A DNA stretch of 64,000 bases from Streptomyces sp. DH41 (GTDB lineage Bacteria > Actinomycetota > Actinomycetes > Streptomycetales > Streptomycetaceae). Made by a program: the position numbers and the translations under genes. The notes below the pieces were generated by a model that was not told the DNA's origin, did no database searches, and saw only the letters and a list, made by a program, of their open reading frames with translations. Below are positions 1-7,059 of the stretch, in pieces. The stretch is taken from the NCBI RefSeq assembly GCF_029813785.1, contig NZ_JARVKY010000034.1:1-64000 (forward strand), written 5' to 3'. Numbering within the stretch: the first letter of the stretch is position 1; each line of letters starts with the position of its first letter.

Positions 1-133
1 TCCTCGGTGCTTTCCAGGTTCTCGCTTTCGCGTTTCCCTTTCCGGCGGTTCCGACTCTATCAGATCCTTTCGGGCCTGATTCCCAGTCAGCGGGGTTTGT
101 CTTTGCGGCTGTTGGGCCGTTCCGACGTTCCAA

Positions 134-163
134 ACCTTAGCGGACTCTCTCGGCGATTCCCAA
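134..163 (-). promoter_or_regulatory. rrn promoter, middle (TTGGGA-18-TAAGGT)
   Basis: Minus-strand TTGGGA (158-163) and TAAGGT (134-139) are separated by 18 bases inside the rRNA leader. Their spacing from the flanking TAGAGT elements fits the tandem-promoter arrangement of streptomycete rRNA operons. Confidence 0.55.
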
Positions 164-316
164 TCGGAGTGGACCGGGCCGTCGAGCCTCAGTCGAAATT
201 GAATTCGGACGCGCCGAAGCCATTCCCACTGAGGGGGTCGTGCGAGTGGTTTGTTGCCGCTACCGCGGCGGGAGGTGCTGCCGCAGAACCGTTACGGCCC
301 CGTGGCAACCCGAAGA

Positions 317-345
317 ACTCTACGGATCCCGCAGGTAGCTGTCAA
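317..345 (-). promoter_or_regulatory. rrn promoter, distal (TTGACA-17-TAGAGT)
   Basis: On the minus strand TTGACA (340-345) is followed after 17 bases by TAGAGT (317-322), a near-consensus principal-sigma (HrdB) promoter. It is the furthest upstream of the tandem rRNA promoters seen here. A second TTGACA lies just upstream at 353-358 without a matching -10. Confidence 0.7.
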
Positions 346-364
346 CCGCACCTGTCAAGATCTT

Positions 365-913
365 TTAATCGAGGTCGCTGAGCCTGCCGCCGGCGTCCGG
401 CTGTGCGTGCTCCACCCTGCGCAGGAGGCGGGTGAGGACGTCCCCCAGAGCGGTCCGGTCGTCCGCGGACAGGTCCTGGAGCAGGTCCTCCTCGAACACC
501 GAGGCCAGGCGCATGGCCTCCAGCCACTTCTCGCGCCCCTCCGCCGTCAGCTCGACGATGACGCGGACCCGGTTGGTCTCGTCGCGGTCGCGGGTGACCA
601 GCCCCTCCCCCACCATGCGGTCGATGCGGTGCGTCATCGCGGCCGGCGTCAGACCGAGGCGCTTGGCGAGGTCGCCGGGGCCCAGCCGGTAGGGGGCACC
701 GGAGAGGACGAGCGCCTTCAGTACCTCCCAGTCTGTGTTGCTGATGCCGAGCTCGGCGGTCTGCCTCCCGTACGCGACGTTCATGCGGCGGTTGAGGCGG
801 GAGAGCGCCGAGACGATCTTCTCGACCTGCGGGTCGAGGTCCTGGAACTCGCGCTGGTAGGCGGCGATCTGTTCTTCGAGTGTCGGCTCGCCGGCGCCGG
901 AGGTGTCGCCCAT
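365..913 (-). CDS. MarR-family transcriptional regulator
   Basis: A 182-residue protein with a central winged-helix MarR domain at about residues 45-150. The recognition-helix region reads LAKRLGLTPAAMTHRIDRMV and is followed by the wing (VTRDRDETNRVRVIVELT). The acidic N-terminal helix (TLEEQIAAYQREFQDLD) would help form the dimer interface. It is divergent from the MFS exporter at 1005, the classic arrangement in which a MarR repressor controls a transporter and itself from a shared intergenic region. The ATG at 913 has no good Shine-Dalgarno sequence; an AAAGGAG upstream belongs to another frame, so the exact start is uncertain. The ligand is unknown. Confidence 0.88.
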   Translation of the reverse strand: MGDTSGAGEPTLEEQIAAYQREFQDLDPQVEKIVSALSRLNRRMNVAYGRQTAELGISNTDWEVLKALVLSGAPYRLGPGDLAKRLGLTPAAMTHRIDRMVGEGLVTRDRDETNRVRVIVELTAEGREKWLEAMRLASVFEEDLLQDLSADDRTALGDVLTRLLRRVEHAQPDAGGRLSDLD

Positions 914-943
914 GGCCGCAGTATGGCACGGGACTCCTTTGCC

Positions 944-971
944 TTGAAGTCCTTCGCTGTGTACTCTTCAA
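944..971. promoter_or_regulatory. Candidate MarR operator between marR and mfs
   Basis: The 91-base divergent intergenic region is unusually AT-rich for this genome. It contains the inverted pair TTGAAG (944-949) / CTTCAA (966-971), followed by further related half-sites (GAACTTTAG, TAAGTCTTCAG). This fits a MarR-type operator overlapping both promoters, but the site is inferred from symmetry and position only. Confidence 0.3.
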
Positions 972-1004
972 CATCGAACTTTAGCTTCTAAGTCTTCAGC
1001 TCTA

Positions 1005-2327
1005 ATGGCTGGAGCGATCTACCCAGAGAGGGTGAACGTGACCAGGGCAATGGGCGCAGCGATGCGCCGGATTCATGTGGGCAACGCACTCAGCGCGTTC
1101 GGGCTCGGCTTCACCGTCCCCTACCTGTACGTCTATGTGGCGCAGGTACGGGGACTCGGTTCTGTCACGGCGGGTCTCGTGCTCGCCGTCTTCGCCGTGG
1201 CCGCGCTGATCGTGCTGCCGTTCGCCGGGCGGGCCATCGTCCGCCGGGGCCCGCTGCCGGTACTGCTCGCCGCCCTGGTCACCGCCGCGCTCGGCGCGCT
1301 GAGCCTGGGCCTGTCGGCCTCGGCGGCCACCGTTCTGCTGTCCGCCGCCGCGCTGGGGGCGGGGCAGGCCGTGATGCAGCCGGCGCTCGCGACGATGATC
1401 GTGGACTGCTCCACGACGGAGACCAGGTCGCGGGCGTTCGCGATGCAGTTCTTCCTGCAGAACCTGGGACTCGGCGTCGGTGGACTCATCGGCGGCCATC
1501 TGGTCGACACGACCAGCGCCTCCTCCTTCACGTTGCTGTTCTCCATCGAGGCGGCGATGTTCCTGGTGCTGGTCGCCGTGATGGCGACGGTGCGCGCGCC
1601 GCGCGCGCCCCACGTGTCGGGGGTACCGGGGCAGGCCGCCGGCAACAGCTGGAAGCAGCTGCTGGGAAACCGGGCCATGGTGCAGCTGTGCGTGCTGGGC
1701 TTCGTGCTGTTCTTCGCCTGCTACGGGCAGTTCGAGTCGGGGCTGAGCGCCTACGGCGTCGAGGCGGCCGGGATCTCCACGTCCACGCTGGGGACCGCGC
1801 TGGCGGCGAACACGCTGGTGATCGTGGTCGCGCAGTTCGCGGTGCTGAGGTTCGTGGAGCGGCGGAAGCGGTCGCGTGTGATCGCCTCCGTGGGACTGAT
1901 CTGGGCCGTGGCGTGGGCCGTGGCCGGGTACGCCGGGCTCGGGCACGGCAGCCAGGCGATGGCGACGGCCGCGTTCATCTCGACGTACGCGCTGTTCGGG
2001 CTGGGTGAGGCGCTGCTGTCGCCGACGCTGGCGCCGCTGGTGGCGGATCTGGCGCCGACCGGGCTGGCAGGGCAGTACAACTCCGCCTTCGCCCTGGTGA
2101 AGCAGCTCGCGCTGGCGATCGGGCCGGCGGTGGGCGGTCCGCTCGCGGCTTCGCTGCACGCGCCGTACATCGTGGCGTTCCTGTTGTTCTCGCTGGGCAT
2201 CACGGTGCTGGCGCTGCGGCTGGGGCGGGAGCTCACGGACGTACAGAACCAGCCGTCGCTTGCCAGGAGCCGGGTGGTCACGCAGGGCGGGGCTCCGGCC
2301 GACGCGGTGGCGGCCGCGGAGGCGTGA
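1005..2327 (+). CDS. MFS transporter (drug/metabolite efflux type)
   Basis: A 440-residue polytopic protein with about 12 hydrophobic segments from residue 28 on. The cytoplasmic loop after helix 2 has the MFS-like pattern PFAGRAIVRRGPLPVL. It resembles proton-driven exporters of the major facilitator superfamily. Starts at ATG 1005, GTG 1032 or ATG 1050 are all in frame; the region between 1005 and 1050 is hydrophilic, so the membrane topology does not decide between them. Divergent from the MarR gene, hence probably regulated by it. It is convergent with the phosphatase gene downstream, with a hairpin in between. The substrate cannot be told from sequence. Confidence 0.85.
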   Translation: MAGAIYPERVNVTRAMGAAMRRIHVGNALSAFGLGFTVPYLYVYVAQVRGLGSVTAGLVLAVFAVAALIVLPFAGRAIVRRGPLPVLLAALVTAALGALSLGLSASAATVLLSAAALGAGQAVMQPALATMIVDCSTTETRSRAFAMQFFLQNLGLGVGGLIGGHLVDTTSASSFTLLFSIEAAMFLVLVAVMATVRAPRAPHVSGVPGQAAGNSWKQLLGNRAMVQLCVLGFVLFFACYGQFESGLSAYGVEAAGISTSTLGTALAANTLVIVVAQFAVLRFVERRKRSRVIASVGLIWAVAWAVAGYAGLGHGSQAMATAAFISTYALFGLGEALLSPTLAPLVADLAPTGLAGQYNSAFALVKQLALAIGPAVGGPLAASLHAPYIVAFLLFSLGITVLALRLGRELTDVQNQPSLARSRVVTQGGAPADAVAAAEA

Positions 2328-2356
2328 GGAGGCCGCGACGGAGGCCGTTACGTCAG

Positions 2357-2381
2357 CCGTGGCGGGTCGCGCCCGTCACGG
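2357..2381. terminator. Bidirectional terminator hairpin
   Basis: CCGTGGCGGG (2357-2366) pairs with CCCGTCACGG (2372-2381) with one G-T pair and a five-base loop, in the 68-base gap between two convergent genes. There is no strong U-run, as is common in streptomycetes. Confidence 0.5.
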
Positions 2382-2395
2382 CCGACGCCCGTGGG

Positions 2396-4045
2396 TCACG
2401 GCTTCGGCAGGAGGAACTCGCACCAGACCGCCTTGCCGCCCCCGGGTGTGCGTCGGGACCCCCAGTTGGAGGCGATGGTCGCGACGATGGCGATGCCCCG
2501 GCCGGACTCGTCCGCCGGTTCCGCGCGGCGGCGTCTGGGCAGGTGGTCGTCGCCGTCGGTGACCTCGACGATCAGACGGCGGTCGGTGCGGCGCAGGCGC
2601 AGCCGCATGGGGGGCGTGCCGTGCTGGAGGGAGTTGGCGACCAGTTCGCTGGTGGCCAGGACGCCCAGGTCGTGCAGGTCGGTGGGGAAACGCCAGCTGG
2701 TCAGGACGCCCGAGGCGAAGGCACGCGCGCGGGGGGCCGCTTCCACGCCGCCGAGCAGTTCCAGCGCGGCGTTGCGGAAGAGCTCGGCCTGCGCGCCCTT
2801 GCGGGCGGGGTGCTGGAGGACCAGGACGGCGACGTCGTCGTCGTGGTCCGGGGTGACGCCGGCCGAGCGGACCAGGCGGTCGCAGACCACCTGGGGGCTG
2901 CCGGTCGCGCCGGACAGGGCGCGCTCCAGGGCGGCGATGCCCTCGTCCAGGTCCTCGTTGCGGCGTTCCACCAGGCCGTCGGTGTAGAGGACGGCGGTGG
3001 AGCCGGGGGTCAGGGCGATCGAGCCGGAGGCGTGCATCCAGCCGCCGGTGCCGAGCGGGGGGCCGGTGGGTTCGTCGGCGCGCTGGACGTTGCCGTCCTC
3101 GTCGCGGACCAGGATGGGCAGGTGGCCGGCGGACGCGTACACCAGCCGGCCCTCGTTGGGGTCGTGGATGGCGTAGACGCAGGTGGCGATCTGGTTGGCG
3201 TCGATCTCGATGGCCAGGCCGTCGAGGAGCTGGAGCACCTCGTGCGGGGGCAGGTCGAGGCGGGCGTAGGCCCTGACCGCCGTACGGAGCTGGCCCATGA
3301 CGGCTGCCGCGCGGACGCCGCGGCCCATGACGTCGCCGATGACCAGGGCGGTGCGGCCGCCGCCGAGGGTGATCACGTCGTACCAGTCGCCGCCGACCGC
3401 GGCCTCGGTGCCGCCGGGGTGGTAGGTGGCGGCGACGCGCAGGTCGTCGGGTTCTTCCAGTTCCTGCGGGAGCAGGGAGCGCTGGAGGGTGACGGCGGTC
3501 TCGCGCTGGCGGCCCTCGCTCGCGCGCAGGCGGGCCGCTGCCTCGGCGTGGTCGGTGACGTCGGTCGCGAAGACGAGTACGCCGCGGCCGCCGTCGCTGT
3601 GGCTCTCGGTGACCGGCGTGCAGGTGAAGGTATAGGAGCGGCCGTCGGGGGCCTTGCGGGACTTGAGCGTGCGGGGCCTGCCGCTGCGCTGGACCTGGTC
3701 CAGGAGCGGGAAGAGGCCGAGCTCGTCGAGTTCGGGGAGGGCCGTGCGGGCCCGTTCGCCGAGGTCGCGCATGCCGAAGGCCGTGACGTAGGCGTCGTTG
3801 ACGTAGGCGAGGCGATGGTCGGGGCCGTGGACGAGGGCGACGAGGGCCGGGACGCGGTCGAGGACGTCGCGCACGGGGAGGTCGTCGACGGCGGGAACGG
3901 GCGGGGCCTCGTCGGTCAGCTGTTCGGCGCGGGCGGCGGGTACGGAGCCGTCTCCTCGCCTGTCCGGGGAGAGGGTCGTGTCGGTCCGCGCTGCGGCGCG
4001 GCGCTGCGTTCCGGGGAGTCGGGCGCTCCAGCGCGTGAAGTTCAC
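2396..4045 (-). CDS. PAS - SpoIIE-type PP2C phosphatase - HATPase (RsbW-like) multidomain regulator
   Basis: A 549-residue cytoplasmic signalling protein. A PAS domain lies at about 58-165 (PALVALVHGPDHRLAYVND). A SpoIIE/RsbU PP2C phosphatase domain covers about 188-405, with metal-binding motifs GGDWYD, GDVMGRG and TDGLVE and the closing DDDVAVLVL. A C-terminal HATPase_c_2 module covers about 440-545 (N-box ELVANSLQHG). Such proteins act on anti-sigma-factor antagonists in partner-switching circuits: the phosphatase dephosphorylates the antagonist and the kinase-like domain may phosphorylate it or bind a sigma factor. GTG 4045 is preceded by AAGGA. No antagonist or sigma gene is adjacent, so its partner is unknown. 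This family is strongly expanded in Streptomyces. Confidence 0.9.
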   Translation of the reverse strand: MNFTRWSARLPGTQRRAAARTDTTLSPDRRGDGSVPAARAEQLTDEAPPVPAVDDLPVRDVLDRVPALVALVHGPDHRLAYVNDAYVTAFGMRDLGERARTALPELDELGLFPLLDQVQRSGRPRTLKSRKAPDGRSYTFTCTPVTESHSDGGRGVLVFATDVTDHAEAAARLRASEGRQRETAVTLQRSLLPQELEEPDDLRVAATYHPGGTEAAVGGDWYDVITLGGGRTALVIGDVMGRGVRAAAVMGQLRTAVRAYARLDLPPHEVLQLLDGLAIEIDANQIATCVYAIHDPNEGRLVYASAGHLPILVRDEDGNVQRADEPTGPPLGTGGWMHASGSIALTPGSTAVLYTDGLVERRNEDLDEGIAALERALSGATGSPQVVCDRLVRSAGVTPDHDDDVAVLVLQHPARKGAQAELFRNAALELLGGVEAAPRARAFASGVLTSWRFPTDLHDLGVLATSELVANSLQHGTPPMRLRLRRTDRRLIVEVTDGDDHLPRRRRAEPADESGRGIAIVATIASNWGSRRTPGGGKAVWCEFLLPKP

Positions 4046-4240
4046 GAATCCTTGCCTCGTGTAGTTGTCGGCGGCCCAGGGCCGGGGCGGGCCGCGTTCG
4101 GGAACGGCCGGGGCCCCGGAGGCCGCGCGGGAGCGAGCGTCGGCGTGCCCGCGGTGGTGGACCAGTCTGGCAGGGTGCCGACCGGGCCGACATCCGTCAG
4201 ACGCCGGACCGGCCGGGGGAGTTCCTGAGTCCGGCCAGGA

Positions 4241-5647
4241 CTACCCCTTCGGGTTGCGAGGTGGTTCCTGAGAAGGCTTTCCACCGGCCGCGAGTTCGAA
4301 CTCCGCTCGCGGGTGTTCGAGTGAACCCAGCGAGACGACCTCTCGTTTGAAGAGTCCGGCGAGGGCCCATTCGGCCAGTACGCGCGCCTTGCGGTTGACG
4401 GTGGGGACGCGGCTGAGGTGGTAGGCGCGGTGCATGAACCACGCGGGGTAGCCCTTCAGTTTGCGCCCGTAGACGTGTGCGACGCCCTTGTGGAAGCCGA
4501 GGGAGGCGACGGAGCCGGCGTATTTGTGCGCGTAGGTGTCGAGGGGCTCGCCGCGCAGCGTGTGCGTGATGTTGTCGCCGAGGACCCTGGCCTGGCGGAC
4601 GGCGTGCTGGGCGTTGGGGGCGCATTCCCGGCCGGGTTCCGCGGCGGTGACGTCGGGGACGGCGGCGGCGTCTCCCGCGGCCCACGCGTGTGCGGCGCCG
4701 TCGACGGACAGGTGGGGGGTGCAGGTGAGCCGGCCGCGGTCGTCGAGGGGGAGGTCGGTGGCGGCGAGGATCGGGTGGGGTTTGACGCCGGCCGTCCAGA
4801 CGACCGTACGGGTGGGGAAGCGGGCGCCGTCGCTGAGGACGGCGACGCGGTCGGCGCAGGACTCCAGGCGGGTGTCCAGGCGTACGTCGATGTTGCGGCG
4901 GCGCAGTTCGGTGACCGTGTAGCGGCCCAGGTCCGCGCCGACCTCGGGCAGGATGCGGTCCGAGGCCTCGACGAGGATCCACTTCATGTCGTCGGGCGTG
5001 ACGTTGTGGTAGTACCGCGTGGCGTAGCGGGCCATGTCCTCCAGCTCGCCGAGGGCCTCCACGCCCGCGTAGCCGCCGCCGACGAAGACGAAGGTGAGGG
5101 CGGCGTCGCGCAGGGCGGGGTCGCGGGTGGAGGAAGCGATGTCCATCTGTTCGAGGACGTGGTTGCGCAGGCCGATGGCCTCCTCGACGGTCTTGAAGCC
5201 GACGCCGTGGTCGGCGAGGCCGGGGACGGGCAGGGTCCGCGAGACGGAACCGGGCGCGAGGACGAGTTCGTCGTACGTCAGCCGGCGGGCGCCCGTCCTC
5301 TCCTCGTCGGTGGCGAGGGTGGTGACGGTGGCGGTGCGCGTCGTGTGGTCGATGGAGCGTGCCTCGCCGATGACGACGTCGCACTGGCCGAGGACGCGGC
5401 GCAGCGGCACGACGACGTGCCGCGGGGAGATGGAGCCGGCCGCCGCCTCGGGCAGGAACGGCTGGTACGTCATGTAGGGGTCGGGGGAGACGACCGTGAT
5501 CCCGGCTTCGCCCCGCCGGAGTTCCCCCCTGAGGTTCCGCTGAAGACGCAGAGCCGTGTACATCCCGACGTAGCCGCCGCCGACAACGAGAATGCGCGCA
5601 CGTTCCTTCACCATCCCATGACGCACCCGACGCTTGCGTTTGTCCAC
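4241..5647 (-). CDS. ndh: Type II NADH dehydrogenase (NDH-2), FAD-dependent
   Basis: A 468-residue flavoprotein with two dinucleotide folds: GGGYVG at about 23-28 for FAD and GGGYAG at about 190 for NADH. A WAAGDAAAVPD motif near 335 is typical of the FAD-binding end of the pyridine nucleotide-disulphide oxidoreductase family. It transfers electrons from NADH to menaquinone at the inner membrane face without pumping protons. The basic C-terminal part (AYHLSRVPTVNRKARVLAEW) is where NDH-2 enzymes attach to the membrane. A start at ATG 5614 (MVKERARILVVGGG) is an alternative to GTG 5647. It is transcribed in the same direction as the phosphatase gene downstream, with a 195-base gap. Confidence 0.88.
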   Translation of the reverse strand: MDKRKRRVRHGMVKERARILVVGGGYVGMYTALRLQRNLRGELRRGEAGITVVSPDPYMTYQPFLPEAAAGSISPRHVVVPLRRVLGQCDVVIGEARSIDHTTRTATVTTLATDEERTGARRLTYDELVLAPGSVSRTLPVPGLADHGVGFKTVEEAIGLRNHVLEQMDIASSTRDPALRDAALTFVFVGGGYAGVEALGELEDMARYATRYYHNVTPDDMKWILVEASDRILPEVGADLGRYTVTELRRRNIDVRLDTRLESCADRVAVLSDGARFPTRTVVWTAGVKPHPILAATDLPLDDRGRLTCTPHLSVDGAAHAWAAGDAAAVPDVTAAEPGRECAPNAQHAVRQARVLGDNITHTLRGEPLDTYAHKYAGSVASLGFHKGVAHVYGRKLKGYPAWFMHRAYHLSRVPTVNRKARVLAEWALAGLFKREVVSLGSLEHPRAEFELAAGGKPSQEPPRNPKG

Positions 5648-5988
5648 AGGCTCGTCGATTTGTGTGACCGGAGATCGCGGAGACGCGGAGTGTCCCGTAC
5701 GGCCGTGATCCGGACTGGTCGCGCAGGTCAGCGGGGGTGGGAGGGGGGCCGGAAGGCGGCATATCCGGGGCGTATGCGATCCGTGGTCCGATCGGTGGAT
5801 GCCCGGTGCGGAACCTGCCCCTTCTGAATTGACCCCCGCTCAACTATGTTCTTTCCCACGGAGTGTGAGGGGATGTGCTCACCGGGTCCGCGACAGGCGG
5901 GCCGAGGAACCGGGCCTGTTCCGCGCACTCCGACTTTCGATGGCGGGGAGTGTCTCCGGGGGGAGACGTCATTACCGGGGGATTTTCT
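5648..5988. other. Divergent intergenic region, ndh / tetR
   Basis: 341 bases between two divergent genes. No small gene is convincing. It holds a TTGACC at about 5831 and a TATGTT further on, but their spacing is too short for one promoter. A GGGGGA lies just upstream of the tetR start. Confidence 0.4.
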
Positions 5989-6873
5989 ATGCATGTTCAG
6001 GACTCTCATTGGTCGTCCGCGTCCGCTGTCGCGCCCGGCGGTGCGATGAGTGCGGCGGCGGGCGGCGCACGCGGGGACGGGGCACGGACCGCGCCTTTGC
6101 GCGTGGACGCCCAGCGCAATCTGGAGCACGTGCTGCGCGCGGCACGCGAGGTGTTCGGCGAGCTGGGGTACGGCGCGCCGATGGAGGACGTGGCGCGGCG
6201 CGCGCGGGTCGGTGTCGGCACGGTGTACCGGCGCTTCCCGAGCAAGGACGTACTGGTGCGGCGAATAGCCGAGGAGGAGACGGCCCGGCTGACGGACCAG
6301 GCCCGGACGGCGCTCGGGCAGGAGGACGAGCCGTGGTCGGCGCTGTCGCGCTTCCTGCGGACGTCGGTGGCCTCGGGTGCCGGGCGGCTGCTGCCGCCGC
6401 AGGTGCTGCGGGTCGGGGTGTCCGACGAGGGTGACGGCGGTGCCGTGGGTGACGGCGGCGCCGTCGTTGACGGCGGTGGCGCTGTGGCCGGTGAGCCGCG
6501 GGTGCCCCAGCAGCGGATACAGCCGGGCTCCGGCTCCGGCTCCGGCCCCGGTGAGCTGCGGCTGGTGTCCGAGGGGACCGTGCGGGCGGGTTCGGCGGCC
6601 GGGGCGGTGGCCGGTGGTTCGGTCGGTGGTTCGGTCGGTGATTCGGTTTCCGTGGCGGGGGACGACGGGGCGGCGGAGCTGCTGGACGTCGTGGGCCGGC
6701 TCGTGGAACGGGCGCGGTCGGCGGGTGAGCTGCGGCCGGACGTGTCGGTGTCGGACGTACTGCTGGTGATAGCCACGGCGGCGCCCTCGCTGCCGGACGC
6801 GGCACAGCAGGCGGCGGCCTCGACCCGGCTGCTGGACATCCTGCTGGAGGGACTGCGGTCGCGCCCGGCGTGA
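5989..6873 (+). CDS. TetR-family regulator with a long Gly/Val-rich insertion
   Basis: A 294-residue protein. After about 35 disordered residues, a TetR helix-turn-helix lies at about 45-95 (VFGELGYGAPMEDVARRARV, then GVGTVYRRFPSKDVLV). The ligand-binding part is split: helices at about 105-140, a roughly 100-residue low-complexity segment (repeats such as GDGGAV and GGSVG), then a normal C-terminal helical part (LLDVVGRLVERARSAGELRP) to the end. A usual TetR is about 190-220 residues, so nearly all the excess is this insertion. ATG 5989 follows a purine-rich GGGGGA; ATG at 6046 is an alternative. It precedes the ECF sigma gene by 186 bases on the same strand and may be co-expressed with it. 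Its target is unknown. Confidence 0.82.
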   Translation: MHVQDSHWSSASAVAPGGAMSAAAGGARGDGARTAPLRVDAQRNLEHVLRAAREVFGELGYGAPMEDVARRARVGVGTVYRRFPSKDVLVRRIAEEETARLTDQARTALGQEDEPWSALSRFLRTSVASGAGRLLPPQVLRVGVSDEGDGGAVGDGGAVVDGGGAVAGEPRVPQQRIQPGSGSGSGPGELRLVSEGTVRAGSAAGAVAGGSVGGSVGDSVSVAGDDGAAELLDVVGRLVERARSAGELRPDVSVSDVLLVIATAAPSLPDAAQQAAASTRLLDILLEGLRSRPA

Positions 6874-7059
6874 GGCCGTCGGGCCGCCGGACGGGCGGGG
6901 CACTTTTCCCTTCCCCGAACAGCTGAGCGTTATCGCCGCGTCGCGGCAAGTCCCCACGGACGGGTGACGGTCGCCGCCGAGGGGTCCTGACCAAAAGCCA
7001 ATGTGGCACGCTGACCCGGTGTTCGAGACTGGCTGGGCAGGCGGCGGGGGCTTTCCGCG

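Larger units (their letters stand above)
1..363 (-). promoter_or_regulatory. rRNA operon leader: tandem promoters upstream of a 16S rRNA gene left of the window
   Basis: Read on the minus strand, this gene-free stretch has the layout of a Streptomyces rrn leader. Several TAGAGT or TAAGGT -10 elements are spaced about 80-180 bases apart (TAGAGT at 54-59, TAAGGT at 134-139, TAGAGT at 317-322). After the last one comes a purine-rich, GAAA-rich segment reaching the window edge, of the type known to precede the 16S gene (for example GAACCTGGAAAGCACCGAGG at the very edge). The structural genes are outside the window to the left and would run leftwards. No protein-coding signal was seen here. Recognition rests on recall of rrnD-type leaders with four tandem promoters, not on an alignment. 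Confidence 0.8.

Noticed and set aside
7..381. 124-residue open frame across the left edge
   Set aside because: It has no ribosome-binding site and a composition unlike Streptomyces proteins, and it lies on the antisense strand of what is clearly an rRNA promoter leader.
5814..5840. GGAAC-N16-GAC in front of tetR as an ECF-type promoter
   Set aside because: The -35 resembles SigE-type sites, but the -10 is not convincing, and such short patterns occur by chance in high-GC DNA.
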